From CAYWWY01 sp964580185 (GTDB taxonomy: Bacteria; Thermotogota; Thermotogae; MWEM01), in assembly GCA_964580185.1 (NCBI GenBank), contig CAZOJQ010000008.1, positions 1 through 64,000 on the forward strand: DNA of 64,000 nt, written 5' to 3'. Position numbers and translations under genes: made by a program. Below, piece after piece: positions 25,944-34,052 of this stretch. A model generated the notes under the pieces. The model was not told where the DNA came from. It made no database searches and saw only the letters and a list, made by a program, of their open reading frames with translations. Within the stretch, counting starts at the first letter, position 1. Each line of letters begins with the position of its first letter.

Positions 25944-26834
25944 TCAACCTCCTGTATTTCTCAGAATGATTTCCTGCGTCATCCGCACATCTTGTGCGGA
26001 TGTCGATGTACCGCTAATGATTCCATAAGAAGTATTCGGTCTCATTTGCTTGCAATGAATGCGAATCTCTTCTGGGTGTTCAATATGGATGGGTTCATCC
26101 AGATGAGCCCGGGCAATCTCGACGAGTTTTCGGGTATTGGAGCTGTTCTTTCCGCCCACAACGATAACCCCGTCCAGTTCCCGAGCCATTTTTTGAACCT
26201 CTTTTTGACGATCTCGTGATATGGGACATATTGTATTGAAAACTAGTAGGCTCTGAAATGGTTTAAGGGACTGAATCATCCAGAGCGCGACGGATCGAAA
26301 ATCTTGTTCTGAAACGGTAGTTTGCGATAAAAGAGCAAGACTCTGATTCAGATCTTTTAGATTCCAATGGGCTTGCAGCATATCCAAACTTTCGATCACT
26401 CGAATCCCTGGAGCATAACCCATAAGAGCTTGCATCTCCGGATGACGAGAGGTTCCAAGAACAAATCCATCATACTGTCGGCTTTGAAGGTTCTGGGCTT
26501 GTCGGAACAACTGCTTCACAATGGGACAAGTTAAATCCACAAGCTTCGCCGCTCTTTTTTTGAGGTCCAAAAAAACCGATGGGGAAACTCCATGGGCTCG
26601 GATTAGTACAGTTTTGCCGCTTAAGTCCGCACAATGATCAGAATCCAATACCTCAAGGCCAAGGGCAACAAGAGAATGCATTACCGATGGATTATGCACC
26701 AACTCTCCGGTAACGCAAACCTGTTCTCCTTGATCAAGAAGCGTCTTGGCTGTATCAACCGCTTTTTGCACACCGGAACAAAACCCGATACTATGGGCCA
26801 AATGCGTGTTGACTATGGTGATTTTCCTTTCCAT
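25944..26834 (-). CDS. ispH: 4-hydroxy-3-methylbut-2-enyl diphosphate reductase IspH
   Basis: 296 residues. The three iron-sulfur cysteines are C19 (HSIGFCSG), C103 (DLTCP) and C203 (NTICP); substrate residues H47 (ELVHNP), H81 (RAHGV), H131 and the catalytic E133 (SRHPEM) are all present. IspH forms IPP and DMAPP at the end of the non-mevalonate pathway. The gene overlaps cmk by 22 bases. The organism therefore uses the MEP route. Confidence 0.94.
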   Translation of the reverse strand: MERKITIVNTHLAHSIGFCSGVQKAVDTAKTLLDQGEQVCVTGELVHNPSVMHSLVALGLEVLDSDHCADLSGKTVLIRAHGVSPSVFLDLKKRAAKLVDLTCPIVKQLFRQAQNLQSRQYDGFVLGTSRHPEMQALMGYAPGIRVIESLDMLQAHWNLKDLNQSLALLSQTTVSEQDFRSVALWMIQSLKPFQSLLVFNTICPISRDRQKEVQKMARELDGVIVVGGKNSSNTRKLVEIARAHLDEPIHIEHPEEIRIHCKQMRPNTSYGIISGTSTSAQDVRMTQEIILRNTGG

Positions 26835-27487
26835 ATCGCATCAACCCAAATCCCGATCGTCGCTATCACTTCTTCCAAAGTCAGATCGGTTGTGTCCAAC
26901 ACAACAGCGTCTTCTGCGGGTTTTAACGGGGCGTGAAGCCTTTGGCTATCCCGTTCGTCCCGTTCTTTGAGCTCTTCCATTGTCTCTTCAAACGATCTTT
27001 GGATGCCTTCTTGCTCCCATTCTTTGCATCTTCGAAGCGCTCTTTCCTCCAAAGAGGCTTCCAAGAACACCTTAAGGTCCGCTTCGGGAAAAACAACAGT
27101 ACCGATATCTCTACCCTCCATCACAATGGTCTTGCCGGATGCCATATCTCGGATCGATTGATTGACTTTTTCACGGACTTCCGGGTATGAAGACACAGGT
27201 GAAGCCCATTTTCCTACCTCAGGGGTTCGTATTTCCTCTCCCACTTTTTTTTCGTTCAAAAAAAGGCAGTTTTCCTCAAAGGAAAAAGAAATGCTTTCCA
27301 ACAGGGGAATCCATTCAGAAGGGTCCGATTCGATCACGCTTTGATTCATGAGGAATAGGGCGATGCTTCGATATAGAGCGCCACTATCGAAATGGGTAAA
27401 AGAAAACCGCTCCGCGAGCTTTTGCGCAACTGTGCTTTTTCCACTTCCTGCCGGGCCATCTATGGCCAAGCAAAACGCTGGGTTCAT
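26813..27487 (-). CDS. cmk: (d)CMP kinase
   Basis: 224 residues. P-loop GPAGSGKST at 11-19, FDSGALYRSIAL for the CMP site, and GRDIGTVVFPEADLKVFLEAS with the conserved Arg-Asp near residue 130. Phosphorylates CMP and dCMP. Gene order cmk-ispH-S1 is common in Clostridia-like genomes. It starts four bases inside the STAS gene stop. Confidence 0.94.
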   Translation of the reverse strand: MNPAFCLAIDGPAGSGKSTVAQKLAERFSFTHFDSGALYRSIALFLMNQSVIESDPSEWIPLLESISFSFEENCLFLNEKKVGEEIRTPEVGKWASPVSSYPEVREKVNQSIRDMASGKTIVMEGRDIGTVVFPEADLKVFLEASLEERALRRCKEWEQEGIQRSFEETMEELKERDERDSQRLHAPLKPAEDAVVLDTTDLTLEEVIATIGIWVDAIWKGKSP

Positions 27488-27819
27488 TTCAACCCTTCCT
27501 CCATAGTATCCATAATGGTAAATATTTTATCCAGGCGGGTCATCTCGAAAATTCTCCTGATATTTTGCCGCATACCGACCAGTTTGAGCGTCTTCTTATA
27601 GTTACGAGTTTCCCGTAAGACGGACACGAGCGTTCCCAAACCGGCGCTATCAATATAGGGCACCATAGACAGATCCAACAGAAGAGTGGGACAATCACCC
27701 CGGATGTGATCCTCCAAATTTTCTTTGAGTTTTGGGGAGTGATATGCGTCAATATCACCAATGATACGGACGACCACAGCATCCTCCATTTCCTGAACTT
27801 GGAATGAAATCTCGTTCAT
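27484..27819 (-). CDS. STAS-domain anti-sigma factor antagonist (SpoIIAA/RsbV-like)
   Basis: 111 residues forming one STAS domain. The phosphorylatable serine is S58 in YIDSAGLGTLV. Such proteins release a sigma factor by binding its anti-sigma kinase when unphosphorylated. No anti-sigma kinase or sigma gene is adjacent: it is inserted between aspS and cmk with overlapping stops on both sides. It need not mean sporulation; RsbV-like stress or cell-envelope signalling is equally possible. Confidence 0.9.
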   Translation of the reverse strand: MNEISFQVQEMEDAVVVRIIGDIDAYHSPKLKENLEDHIRGDCPTLLLDLSMVPYIDSAGLGTLVSVLRETRNYKKTLKLVGMRQNIRRIFEMTRLDKIFTIMDTMEEGLK

Positions 27820-29606
27820 GATACTCCCTCCTTTGATGGTCTTCGGTTTGAAAGAACTTCCAACCCCAATATGCGAAGCTGGTCTTCAGGAACTTCTGAA
27901 GGCGCGCCAGTCATTAGGCAGGTCCCTGTTGTTGTTTTCGGAAAAGCGATCACTTCGCGAATGTAGTCTTCACCAGCCATTAATGCGACGAGCCGATCCA
28001 AACCCAAAGCACATCCCGCATGAGGGGGAGTTCCATATAAAAATGCTTCCAGAAGAAACCCAAACTTATCCTTTTGGTCGCTTTCATCCAATCCCAAAAG
28101 GGTAAAAACCTTCTTTTGGGTTTCGGTTTCGTGGATCCGAACGCTTCCACCACCAAGCTCCCATCCATTCATTACCACATCGTAGGCATGCGCGTGAATC
28201 CGTAACGGATCTTGATGATTCCAACGATCAAATTCCTCCATAACGGGAAGGGTAAAAGGATGGTGCTCAGCGACATATCGTTTGGATTCCTCGTCGTAGT
28301 GAAACATAGGGAACCGATTCACCCATAAGAAGGCGTCGGTTTGACCGCTGGTTTTCTTTTCTTTTTTTGCGATATGCGTCCTTAAAGCGCCTAATGCGGT
28401 ATTGACAGTTTCCTTTTCCCCCATGATCAGAAACGCAATGGCCCCTTGGCTTATATTCATCCGCTCAGCGAGAGAACGCAGCAATTCAGGGCTGAAGTAT
28501 TTCTGGAAGGAGGACTGGATCCCCTCGTTTCCGTATTTCAGAGTCATCAACCCACCGGCTTCATATTGCCGAACGAAGGTTTCCAGCTCGGTAATGGTTT
28601 TCCGGGAATAGGCATTTCCATTTTCCGGAAGGGTGAATCCCTTGACAACGCCTCCTTGATGAAGGATGTCCTTCGCGATCGCGAAGGAAGATTCCTGGAA
28701 ATACTCCGATACTTCTTGGAGTTTCATGTCATAGCGGAGGTCGGGTTTGTCTGTACCATAATCATTCATCGCTTGTTCGAATGAGATGATGGGGAATGGA
28801 CGAGGAATCTCGATCCCTTTCACTTCACGAAAGACTTGGGCAAGCATCGCTTCCGTTACATCCATTACATCTTCTTCTGTAGCAAAGGACATCTCATAGT
28901 CGATCTGAGTAAACTCTGGCTGTCGATCGGCGCGGAGATCTTCGTCCCGAAAGCATTTCGCGATCTGATAATATCGGTCGGTCCCAGCAATCATCAACAG
29001 TTGTTTGAGAATTTGCGGGGATTGAGGAAGCGCGTAGACCTTTCCGGGTTTCATCCGCGAAGGAACCAAATAGTCCCGAGCGCCTTCCGGTGTACTCTTG
29101 TTCAGGATCGGGGTTTCGATATCGAGAAATCCTTCCCGATTAAAGAAATCCCGAATTGCGTGGGTTACCTGATGACGCAGGATGAGATTTTTTTGCATTC
29201 GGGGTTTCCGCAGATCCAAGTATCGATATCGCAACCGCATTTCTTCGGTAACATCTTCTTCTTTATTCGTATAGATGGGGGGTGTTGCTGCTTTGGACAA
29301 AAGCTCGACTTCATAGGCGAGCACTTCGATTTCCCCAGTGAGCATTTCGGGATTGCGCGCTTCTTGGGGCCGTTCTATGACCTTTCCCTGCACGCAAACC
29401 ACGTCTTCCCCACGCAAGGAAGCGGCCAGATCATAGGATCGAGTATCAGGATGCACCGTGATTTGTGTGATCCCATACCGATCCCGCAAGGAAAAAAAGA
29501 TGATCCCTCCAAGATTGCGAATTCGATCGATCCATCCGTTCAGTACAACTGTGCTCCCTGCTTCGGTTCGTTGTAGTTCCCCGCATGTATGCGTCCGCTT
29601 TTTCAT
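27816..29606 (-). CDS. aspS: aspartyl-tRNA synthetase
   Basis: 596 residues, bacterial-type class IIb. N-terminal OB fold (VVLNGWIDRIRNLGG), motif 2 FRDEDLRADRQPEFTQID near residue 218, a GAD insertion between motifs 2 and 3, and motif 3 GCALGLDRLVALMAG near 530 with FPKTTTG. Whether it is discriminating or not (also charging tRNA-Asn) cannot be decided here. It follows the [2Fe-2S] gene by seven bases. Confidence 0.96.
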   Translation of the reverse strand: MKKRTHTCGELQRTEAGSTVVLNGWIDRIRNLGGIIFFSLRDRYGITQITVHPDTRSYDLAASLRGEDVVCVQGKVIERPQEARNPEMLTGEIEVLAYEVELLSKAATPPIYTNKEEDVTEEMRLRYRYLDLRKPRMQKNLILRHQVTHAIRDFFNREGFLDIETPILNKSTPEGARDYLVPSRMKPGKVYALPQSPQILKQLLMIAGTDRYYQIAKCFRDEDLRADRQPEFTQIDYEMSFATEEDVMDVTEAMLAQVFREVKGIEIPRPFPIISFEQAMNDYGTDKPDLRYDMKLQEVSEYFQESSFAIAKDILHQGGVVKGFTLPENGNAYSRKTITELETFVRQYEAGGLMTLKYGNEGIQSSFQKYFSPELLRSLAERMNISQGAIAFLIMGEKETVNTALGALRTHIAKKEKKTSGQTDAFLWVNRFPMFHYDEESKRYVAEHHPFTLPVMEEFDRWNHQDPLRIHAHAYDVVMNGWELGGGSVRIHETETQKKVFTLLGLDESDQKDKFGFLLEAFLYGTPPHAGCALGLDRLVALMAGEDYIREVIAFPKTTTGTCLMTGAPSEVPEDQLRILGLEVLSNRRPSKEGVS

Positions 29607-29613
29607 GATCTGT

Positions 29614-30081
29614 TCATTCCTTCATTTTCTCGGATGCCTTTCTCACGGCATTCTCAATTTTGACGTATCCTGTACAGCGACAAAGGTTGCCTTCCAGTCC
29701 TTTTCGGATTTCTTGAGTACTGGGATTGGGGTTATGGTCCAAAAGTGCCTTAGTGGCCAGAATTATCCCCGGCGTGCAAAACCCGCATTGAACAGCTCCT
29801 TCATCAATAAACGATTGCTGAATTGGATGAAGACCCTGGTCTGTTCCAAGTCCTTCGATTGTTTGGATTTCTTTCCCGTCGAGCTGAGCGGCCAGAAGCA
29901 GACAAGAACAAACCGCTTCGCCATTCATAAGGATCGTGCATGCCCCACACTCGCCTTCTCCGCACCCTTCTTTGACACCAGTGAGAGAAAGGGACTCTCT
30001 GAGAAAATCCAAAGCCCTCAGATCATCGGGAACATCCGCCTCCTGGTTTTTTCCATTGATCCGAAATTGGATGGGGATCAT
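29614..30081 (-). CDS. [2Fe-2S] small subunit of the xanthine dehydrogenase/CO dehydrogenase type, without large subunits
   Basis: 155 residues. The first cluster motif is GCGEGECGACTILMNG with CSC; the second is QCGFCTPG and CRCTGY, giving eight cysteines for two [2Fe-2S] clusters as in CoxS/XdhC-type subunits. Family members deliver electrons from a molybdopterin subunit to FAD. No molybdenum or FAD subunit is anywhere in this window; the gene sits between gcvH and aspS. It may serve a remote enzyme or another electron partner. Confidence 0.9.
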   Translation of the reverse strand: MIPIQFRINGKNQEADVPDDLRALDFLRESLSLTGVKEGCGEGECGACTILMNGEAVCSCLLLAAQLDGKEIQTIEGLGTDQGLHPIQQSFIDEGAVQCGFCTPGIILATKALLDHNPNPSTQEIRKGLEGNLCRCTGYVKIENAVRKASEKMKE

Positions 30082-30094
30082 CGAATCGGACTCC

Positions 30095-30460
30095 TCACTC
30101 CTGGATCATTTTCAGATACGCGTCTTTGTCCATCAATCCTTCAATCTGTCCGGGTTGAACCCCTTCCAACCGAATGATCCACCCTTCCCCTTCCGCGTCT
30201 TGGTTGATCGTCTCAGGGGATGAATCCAAAAGGGTATTAATTTCAACTACTTCTCCGTCAACAGGAGCATATATATCACTCGCTGCTTTCACGGACTCAA
30301 TAGAACAAACAACCTGCCCTTTTTTTACTTTTTTTCCCACTTCGGGCAAATCGACATATACCACATCTCCAAGTTCTTCCTGGGCGTGGCTGCTTATTCC
30401 AATCGTTGCTCGAGTACCCGACAACTCCACCCATTCATGAGATTGCGTATACTTTTTCAT
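30095..30460 (-). CDS. gcvH: glycine cleavage system H protein
   Basis: 121 residues from ATG 30460 (an ATG three codons earlier overlaps the AAAGGG site). The lipoyl lysine lies in ESVKAASDIYAP, about residue 58, and HEWV near the N terminus is typical. It carries the aminomethyl group between P, T and L proteins. It lies 20 bases after gcvT. No gcvP gene (PA/PB or fused) is in the window. Confidence 0.95.
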   Translation of the reverse strand: MKKYTQSHEWVELSGTRATIGISSHAQEELGDVVYVDLPEVGKKVKKGQVVCSIESVKAASDIYAPVDGEVVEINTLLDSSPETINQDAEGEGWIIRLEGVQPGQIEGLMDKDAYLKMIQE

Positions 30461-30480
30461 GCTATTCATCCCTTTCTGAT

Positions 30481-31602
30481 TTATGGTGATTTTTTCTTGG
30501 TGCGGACACTACCCCGATAGAAGGGCATCTTGATTACTTTGGCAGGCACCGTTTTGCTTTCGCGAATCATTATCTCGACTTCAGCGCCAACTTTGAAGTC
30601 TTTTGGCAGATAGGCCATCGCTAGGTTTTCACCAACGGACGGGGACTGATTTCCTGAAGTGACCTGTCCGACTTTTTTTCCTTTGAGAGTCACGGCATTG
30701 CCTTGCCTTGGTATTCCCCCTTTTTCAAGAGTTTGAAGGCCTTTCAACCGTTTGTTGACCCCTTCTTCTTTCTGCTGCTTGAGGGCGGAATGGCCGATGA
30801 ATGGTTTCGAAAGATCCACTGTCCATGAAAGTCCCGCTTCCAAAGGGGTTGTTTGCTCATCCAGTTCATGTCCGTACAACATGTAACATGCTTCAAATCG
30901 GAGGAGGTCCCGAGCACCGAGTCCAGCCGGTCTGGCTCCCAACTCGATCAGTTTCCTCCATAAGGGTTTGGCGGCATCCGGATGGAGATAAAACTCAAAC
31001 CCATCTTCTCCCGTATAACCGGTTCGAGAAACGATGCATTCAATTCCGTTGATCCGCCCAATGGCAAAGGAATAGAAATCGATCGCGTCCAGCTCAACTC
31101 CGGACACAGATTCCAGGAGAGATTGGGCATTCGGACCTTGCAATGCGATTTGCGCGTAGTCGTTGGAAGCTTCTATTACTTGAACAGCAAACCCTTCGGT
31201 CTGAGATCGGATCCATTCAAAGCATTTGCTTGTATTGGATGCGTTGACTACCAAAAGGATTTCGTCTTTTCGGATCTTGTATGCGAGAAGGTCATCGATC
31301 ACGCCACCCTGATTGTTGCAGAGCATTGTGTAACAAACTTCCCCGAATTTCATTGTTTCGATATTGTTGGTCAAAAGATGGTTGCAAAAAGAGATCGCAT
31401 CGGGTCCATTGACTCGAATTTCGCCCATATGACTGATGTCGAAAAGCCCAGCATTGCTCCGGACGGATCGGACCTCGTCAAGAATGCCGGAATACTGTAT
31501 TGGCATGCTCCAACCGGCAAAATCGACTATTTTGGCACCCAACCTCTTGTGCTCTGGAAATAGGGCTGTTGTCTTGGTCTGAGTGAGATCTTTTTCTGTC
31601 AT
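30481..31602 (-). CDS. gcvT: aminomethyltransferase, glycine cleavage T protein
   Basis: 373 residues. Folate-binding GcvT features: GWSMPIQYSGILDE near the N terminus, FDISHMGEI, ARTxL-like GARDLLRFEACYMLYGHELDE in the middle, and a C-terminal GCV_T_C barrel (QVTSGNQSPSVGENLAMAYL). Transfers the methylene group from H protein to tetrahydrofolate. It starts within the DUF2007 stop and follows GGAGGAGG. No glycine riboswitch is visible upstream. Confidence 0.95.
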   Translation of the reverse strand: MTEKDLTQTKTTALFPEHKRLGAKIVDFAGWSMPIQYSGILDEVRSVRSNAGLFDISHMGEIRVNGPDAISFCNHLLTNNIETMKFGEVCYTMLCNNQGGVIDDLLAYKIRKDEILLVVNASNTSKCFEWIRSQTEGFAVQVIEASNDYAQIALQGPNAQSLLESVSGVELDAIDFYSFAIGRINGIECIVSRTGYTGEDGFEFYLHPDAAKPLWRKLIELGARPAGLGARDLLRFEACYMLYGHELDEQTTPLEAGLSWTVDLSKPFIGHSALKQQKEEGVNKRLKGLQTLEKGGIPRQGNAVTLKGKKVGQVTSGNQSPSVGENLAMAYLPKDFKVGAEVEIMIRESKTVPAKVIKMPFYRGSVRTKKKSP

Positions 31603-32069
31603 GAACCGGAATCCTCCTCCTCATCATCGTTTTGTTCTCCACCGATTTCATCTTCACCGTTATGGCTGACAGTAATTTCAATGATATCTTTTGCCTCATC
31701 ATAACACGAAGAAGGAACCAAGATCTCCATGGGTACGATCCCTGTTTGCCCCATAATGACCGGTTCTCCAAAGGGTATTGCCAAGCCTTTTAATAGACAG
31801 GGGATGCCTGCTGCATCCAATGTTGATTTAATGATTTCCGCAGTCATTTCATCCGGTGTTGTTGTCACGGCATACCACTTTTCCATGACACTTTCAAGGT
31901 ACCTCATATTATCTTTGAGCAATCCCAAAGCTTTATCATAGTCTTCTTCATCCACCCAGATTTCCACAGGAGTCATTTTTTTCTCTTCAAAGGAAATCCC
32001 ATTATCTTCCAAGATATCCATCATTGTTCTTGCTTGTTCTTTGTACTTGAAGAGTTTTAACATTTTCAT
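31599..32069 (-). CDS. DUF2007-type signal-transducing-like protein
   Basis: 156 residues from ATG 32069, seven bases after AGGAGG (ATG 32072 is adjacent). The frame upstream is excluded because it lies in the -10 box. Two copies of an alpha/beta module (residues about 5-45 and 55-130) with EIIKSTLDAAGIPCLLKG, as in the DUF2007 group proposed to be PII-like sensors. The C terminus is very acidic (about ten Glu/Asp in a row of 22). It begins the long run towards gcvT and beyond. Confidence 0.7.
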   Translation of the reverse strand: MKMLKLFKYKEQARTMMDILEDNGISFEEKKMTPVEIWVDEEDYDKALGLLKDNMRYLESVMEKWYAVTTTPDEMTAEIIKSTLDAAGIPCLLKGLAIPFGEPVIMGQTGIVPMEILVPSSCYDEAKDIIEITVSHNGEDEIGGEQNDDEEEDSGS

Positions 32070-32089
32070 CATATCACCTCCTTGATCCA

Positions 32090-32098
32090 ATTATATCA
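32090..32098 (-). promoter_or_regulatory. extended -10 promoter of the DUF2007-gcvT run
   Basis: Minus-strand TGA-TATAAT at 32098-32090, 18 bases before the start codon; the expected leader is only about 12 bases. No -35 match at normal spacing. It follows the scpA stop by 28 bases. Confidence 0.65.
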
Positions 32099-32125
32099 CA
32101 AGCCTGAATAAAATGGATGTTCCCA

Positions 32126-32848
32126 TTAGTTGGAGGGTGGAACAATCCACAACTCTGAATGTCCATCCGCTTCTCGTTCTACTAAGTTGGCCACTCCAAG
32201 TTTGACAATCTCAAGAATGGCCAAAAAAGTGACGATCAGTGAAATCCGGTCTTCCGCTTCGGACAGAAGCGGGCGAAATTCCAATTCGCCCTCCTCCTGG
32301 AGCCGTTGTGTCAGGCTTCGGACCCGAGATGTGAGGGAATACCGCTCCCCTTTGACTCGATATACCTTTTCTCTGAGTTTGAGTTCATTATAAGCGCTCC
32401 GAAAGACCTCCAAGAGCTTCTTCGGTAACTCGCGCGTTCGGTCCTTGGGGAGGATTTTATTCCGGACAATTGTGCCAAATCGTTTTTGGGCATCTTCAAA
32501 TCGGCTATCCAAAAAGGTGACAATCTGCTTCATCTGCTCATATTCCTGCAATTGGTTTTCCAGTTGCGCTTTGGCGTTCCGGAATTCTTCCTGATCGTCG
32601 TCTTTTGCCAAGAGCGCTTTCGATTTCAACTCCATGAGAGTAGAAGCCATAACCAAAAAATCAGAGGCGATAAATACATCAATTCGCTGCATTTTTTCTA
32701 CATAAGAAGAAAACTCATCTGCAATCAAGGCAATTTGTATGTCCCGTATATCCATCTGGTGTTTGCGGATGAGAAAGAGAAGCAAATCCAAGGATCCTTC
32801 AAACGCTCCGATTTGGAACTGAAAGGTGTCTTGAAGTTCTTCGCTCAT
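32126..32848 (-). CDS. scpA: segregation and condensation protein A
   Basis: 240 residues. FEGSLDLLLFLIRKHQMDIRDIQIALI at the N terminus is the signature of the kleisin ScpA that binds the SMC neck, a middle coiled-coil/linker rich in Glu/Gln, and a C-terminal winged-helix region (ISLIVTFLAILEIVKLG). ScpA bridges SMC heads in chromosome segregation. scpB, its usual neighbour, is not here. It follows trpS by one base with no good ribosome-binding site, so it is probably translated by coupling. Confidence 0.92.
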   Translation of the reverse strand: MSEELQDTFQFQIGAFEGSLDLLLFLIRKHQMDIRDIQIALIADEFSSYVEKMQRIDVFIASDFLVMASTLMELKSKALLAKDDDQEEFRNAKAQLENQLQEYEQMKQIVTFLDSRFEDAQKRFGTIVRNKILPKDRTRELPKKLLEVFRSAYNELKLREKVYRVKGERYSLTSRVRSLTQRLQEEGELEFRPLLSEAEDRISLIVTFLAILEIVKLGVANLVEREADGHSELWIVPPSN

Positions 32849-32849
32849 C

Positions 32850-33839
32850 TTAGAACATCAGATGCATCGCAGTACGAACTTTTTCCAAAGTCTGATGGGC
32901 AATGATCATGGCTTTCTGATTCCCCTCTTCAATTGCTTGGTGTACGATCGAGGGACGCGCTTCGATTTCAGAAAGCTTGCTCCAAATGGGTGATAGGATT
33001 GCAGTAAGATTTAGGATTAGCGCTTTTTTGCACTCAATACACCCAATCTTGGCTTTTGTGCACCCTTCGGTAATCCATTGCGCCTGATCGGGTGGTACCT
33101 GAAACGCTTTGTGATACGACCAAACAGGGCACTTTTCCGGGTCGCCCGGATCGGTCTTTCTTTTGCGGGCTGGATCGGTAATCATTGGAAGGATTGCTTG
33201 TTCCAGTTGTTCCGGGGAAGAGTCGATCTCGATCACATTGCGATAACTTTTTGACATCTTCCGGCCGTCGGTTCCGAGAAGTTTTGTAACGGGAGCCAGA
33301 AGGGATTTCGGTTCCGGGAACAGATCGATTTCATAGAGATAGTTGAACCTCCGAGCAATTTCTCGGGATAGCTCAAGATGGGAAAGTTGGTCTTCTCCTA
33401 CTGGAACCGCTTCCCCCAGAAGAACCAAGATATCGGCCGCTTGGAGAATGGGATACATGAGAAAGCCCATATTGGATAAATCCCGATCGGAAAGTTCTTG
33501 TTTCATGTCTTTGTAGGTGGGGACTCGTTCCAAGCGTGCCACTGAAGTAAACATGGAAAAAAGCAAGGTAAGTTCTGCGGTCTCTTTCAGAGCGGATTGA
33601 ACGAAAAGCACCGATTTCTCGGGATCCAGCCCGCACGCTATGAATGTTTTCATGACTTCAAAGGTATTTTGGGGGATCATCCGGGTATTGGCGTAATCTG
33701 TAGTCAAGGCATGCCAATCAACTACGAAAAAAAAGGTTTCATTTCCTTCATTTTGCAAGCGGACCCAGTGTTCCAAAATCCCGACATAGTGCCCGATATG
33801 AAGCTTGCCTGTAGGTCTCGTACCGCTAACAATCCTCAC
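32850..33839 (-). CDS. trpS: tryptophanyl-tRNA synthetase
   Basis: 329 residues from GTG 33839 after CGGAGGTG. Class-I signature GKLHIGHYVG near residue 13 and DGRKMSKSYRN near residue 196. Standard length for bacterial TrpS. Transcribed from an extended -10 promoter 35 bases upstream and followed by scpA. No tRNA-dependent T-box leader is visible in the short leader. Confidence 0.96.
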   Translation of the reverse strand: MRIVSGTRPTGKLHIGHYVGILEHWVRLQNEGNETFFFVVDWHALTTDYANTRMIPQNTFEVMKTFIACGLDPEKSVLFVQSALKETAELTLLFSMFTSVARLERVPTYKDMKQELSDRDLSNMGFLMYPILQAADILVLLGEAVPVGEDQLSHLELSREIARRFNYLYEIDLFPEPKSLLAPVTKLLGTDGRKMSKSYRNVIEIDSSPEQLEQAILPMITDPARKRKTDPGDPEKCPVWSYHKAFQVPPDQAQWITEGCTKAKIGCIECKKALILNLTAILSPIWSKLSEIEARPSIVHQAIEEGNQKAMIIAHQTLEKVRTAMHLMF

Positions 33840-33873
33840 CGTTTACACCTCCGAACTTTCAATTTACCGATCA

Positions 33874-33882
33874 ATTGTACCA
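33874..33882 (-). promoter_or_regulatory. extended -10 promoter for trpS-scpA
   Basis: Minus-strand TGG-TACAAT at 33882-33874. A TTGTCC resembling a -35 box lies 19 bases upstream (33899-33904), a long spacer. Leader of about 30 bases. Confidence 0.55.
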
Positions 33883-33965
33883 CAATTCGGCTTTGTACGG
33901 ACAAAACTCGAAAGATCGGTAGAGGGTTCCAGAAGGATGGAACCCGGGACAAGGGATGGGTTCAT

Positions 33966-33997
33966 AAAAAAAAGGAGCGAAATGGATTCGCTCCTTT
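33966..33997 (-). terminator. Rho-independent terminator of gdh
   Basis: Perfect 11-bp stem AAAGGAGCGAA (33971-33981) with TTCGCTCCTTT (33987-33997), five-base loop. On the minus strand a run of eight T follows (33973-33966). It lies 55 bases after the gdh stop and ahead of the trpS promoter. Confidence 0.9.
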
Positions 33998-34052
33998 GGT
34001 TTGATGGAAAAGCTTGTGCGTTGCTCAGGCCGTTTTGAAGATTTGATGAGTG

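Noticed and set aside
31603..32089. Glycine riboswitch for gcvT
   Set aside because: gcvT starts inside the stop of the DUF2007 gene and that gene's leader is only about 12 bases, too short for a riboswitch.
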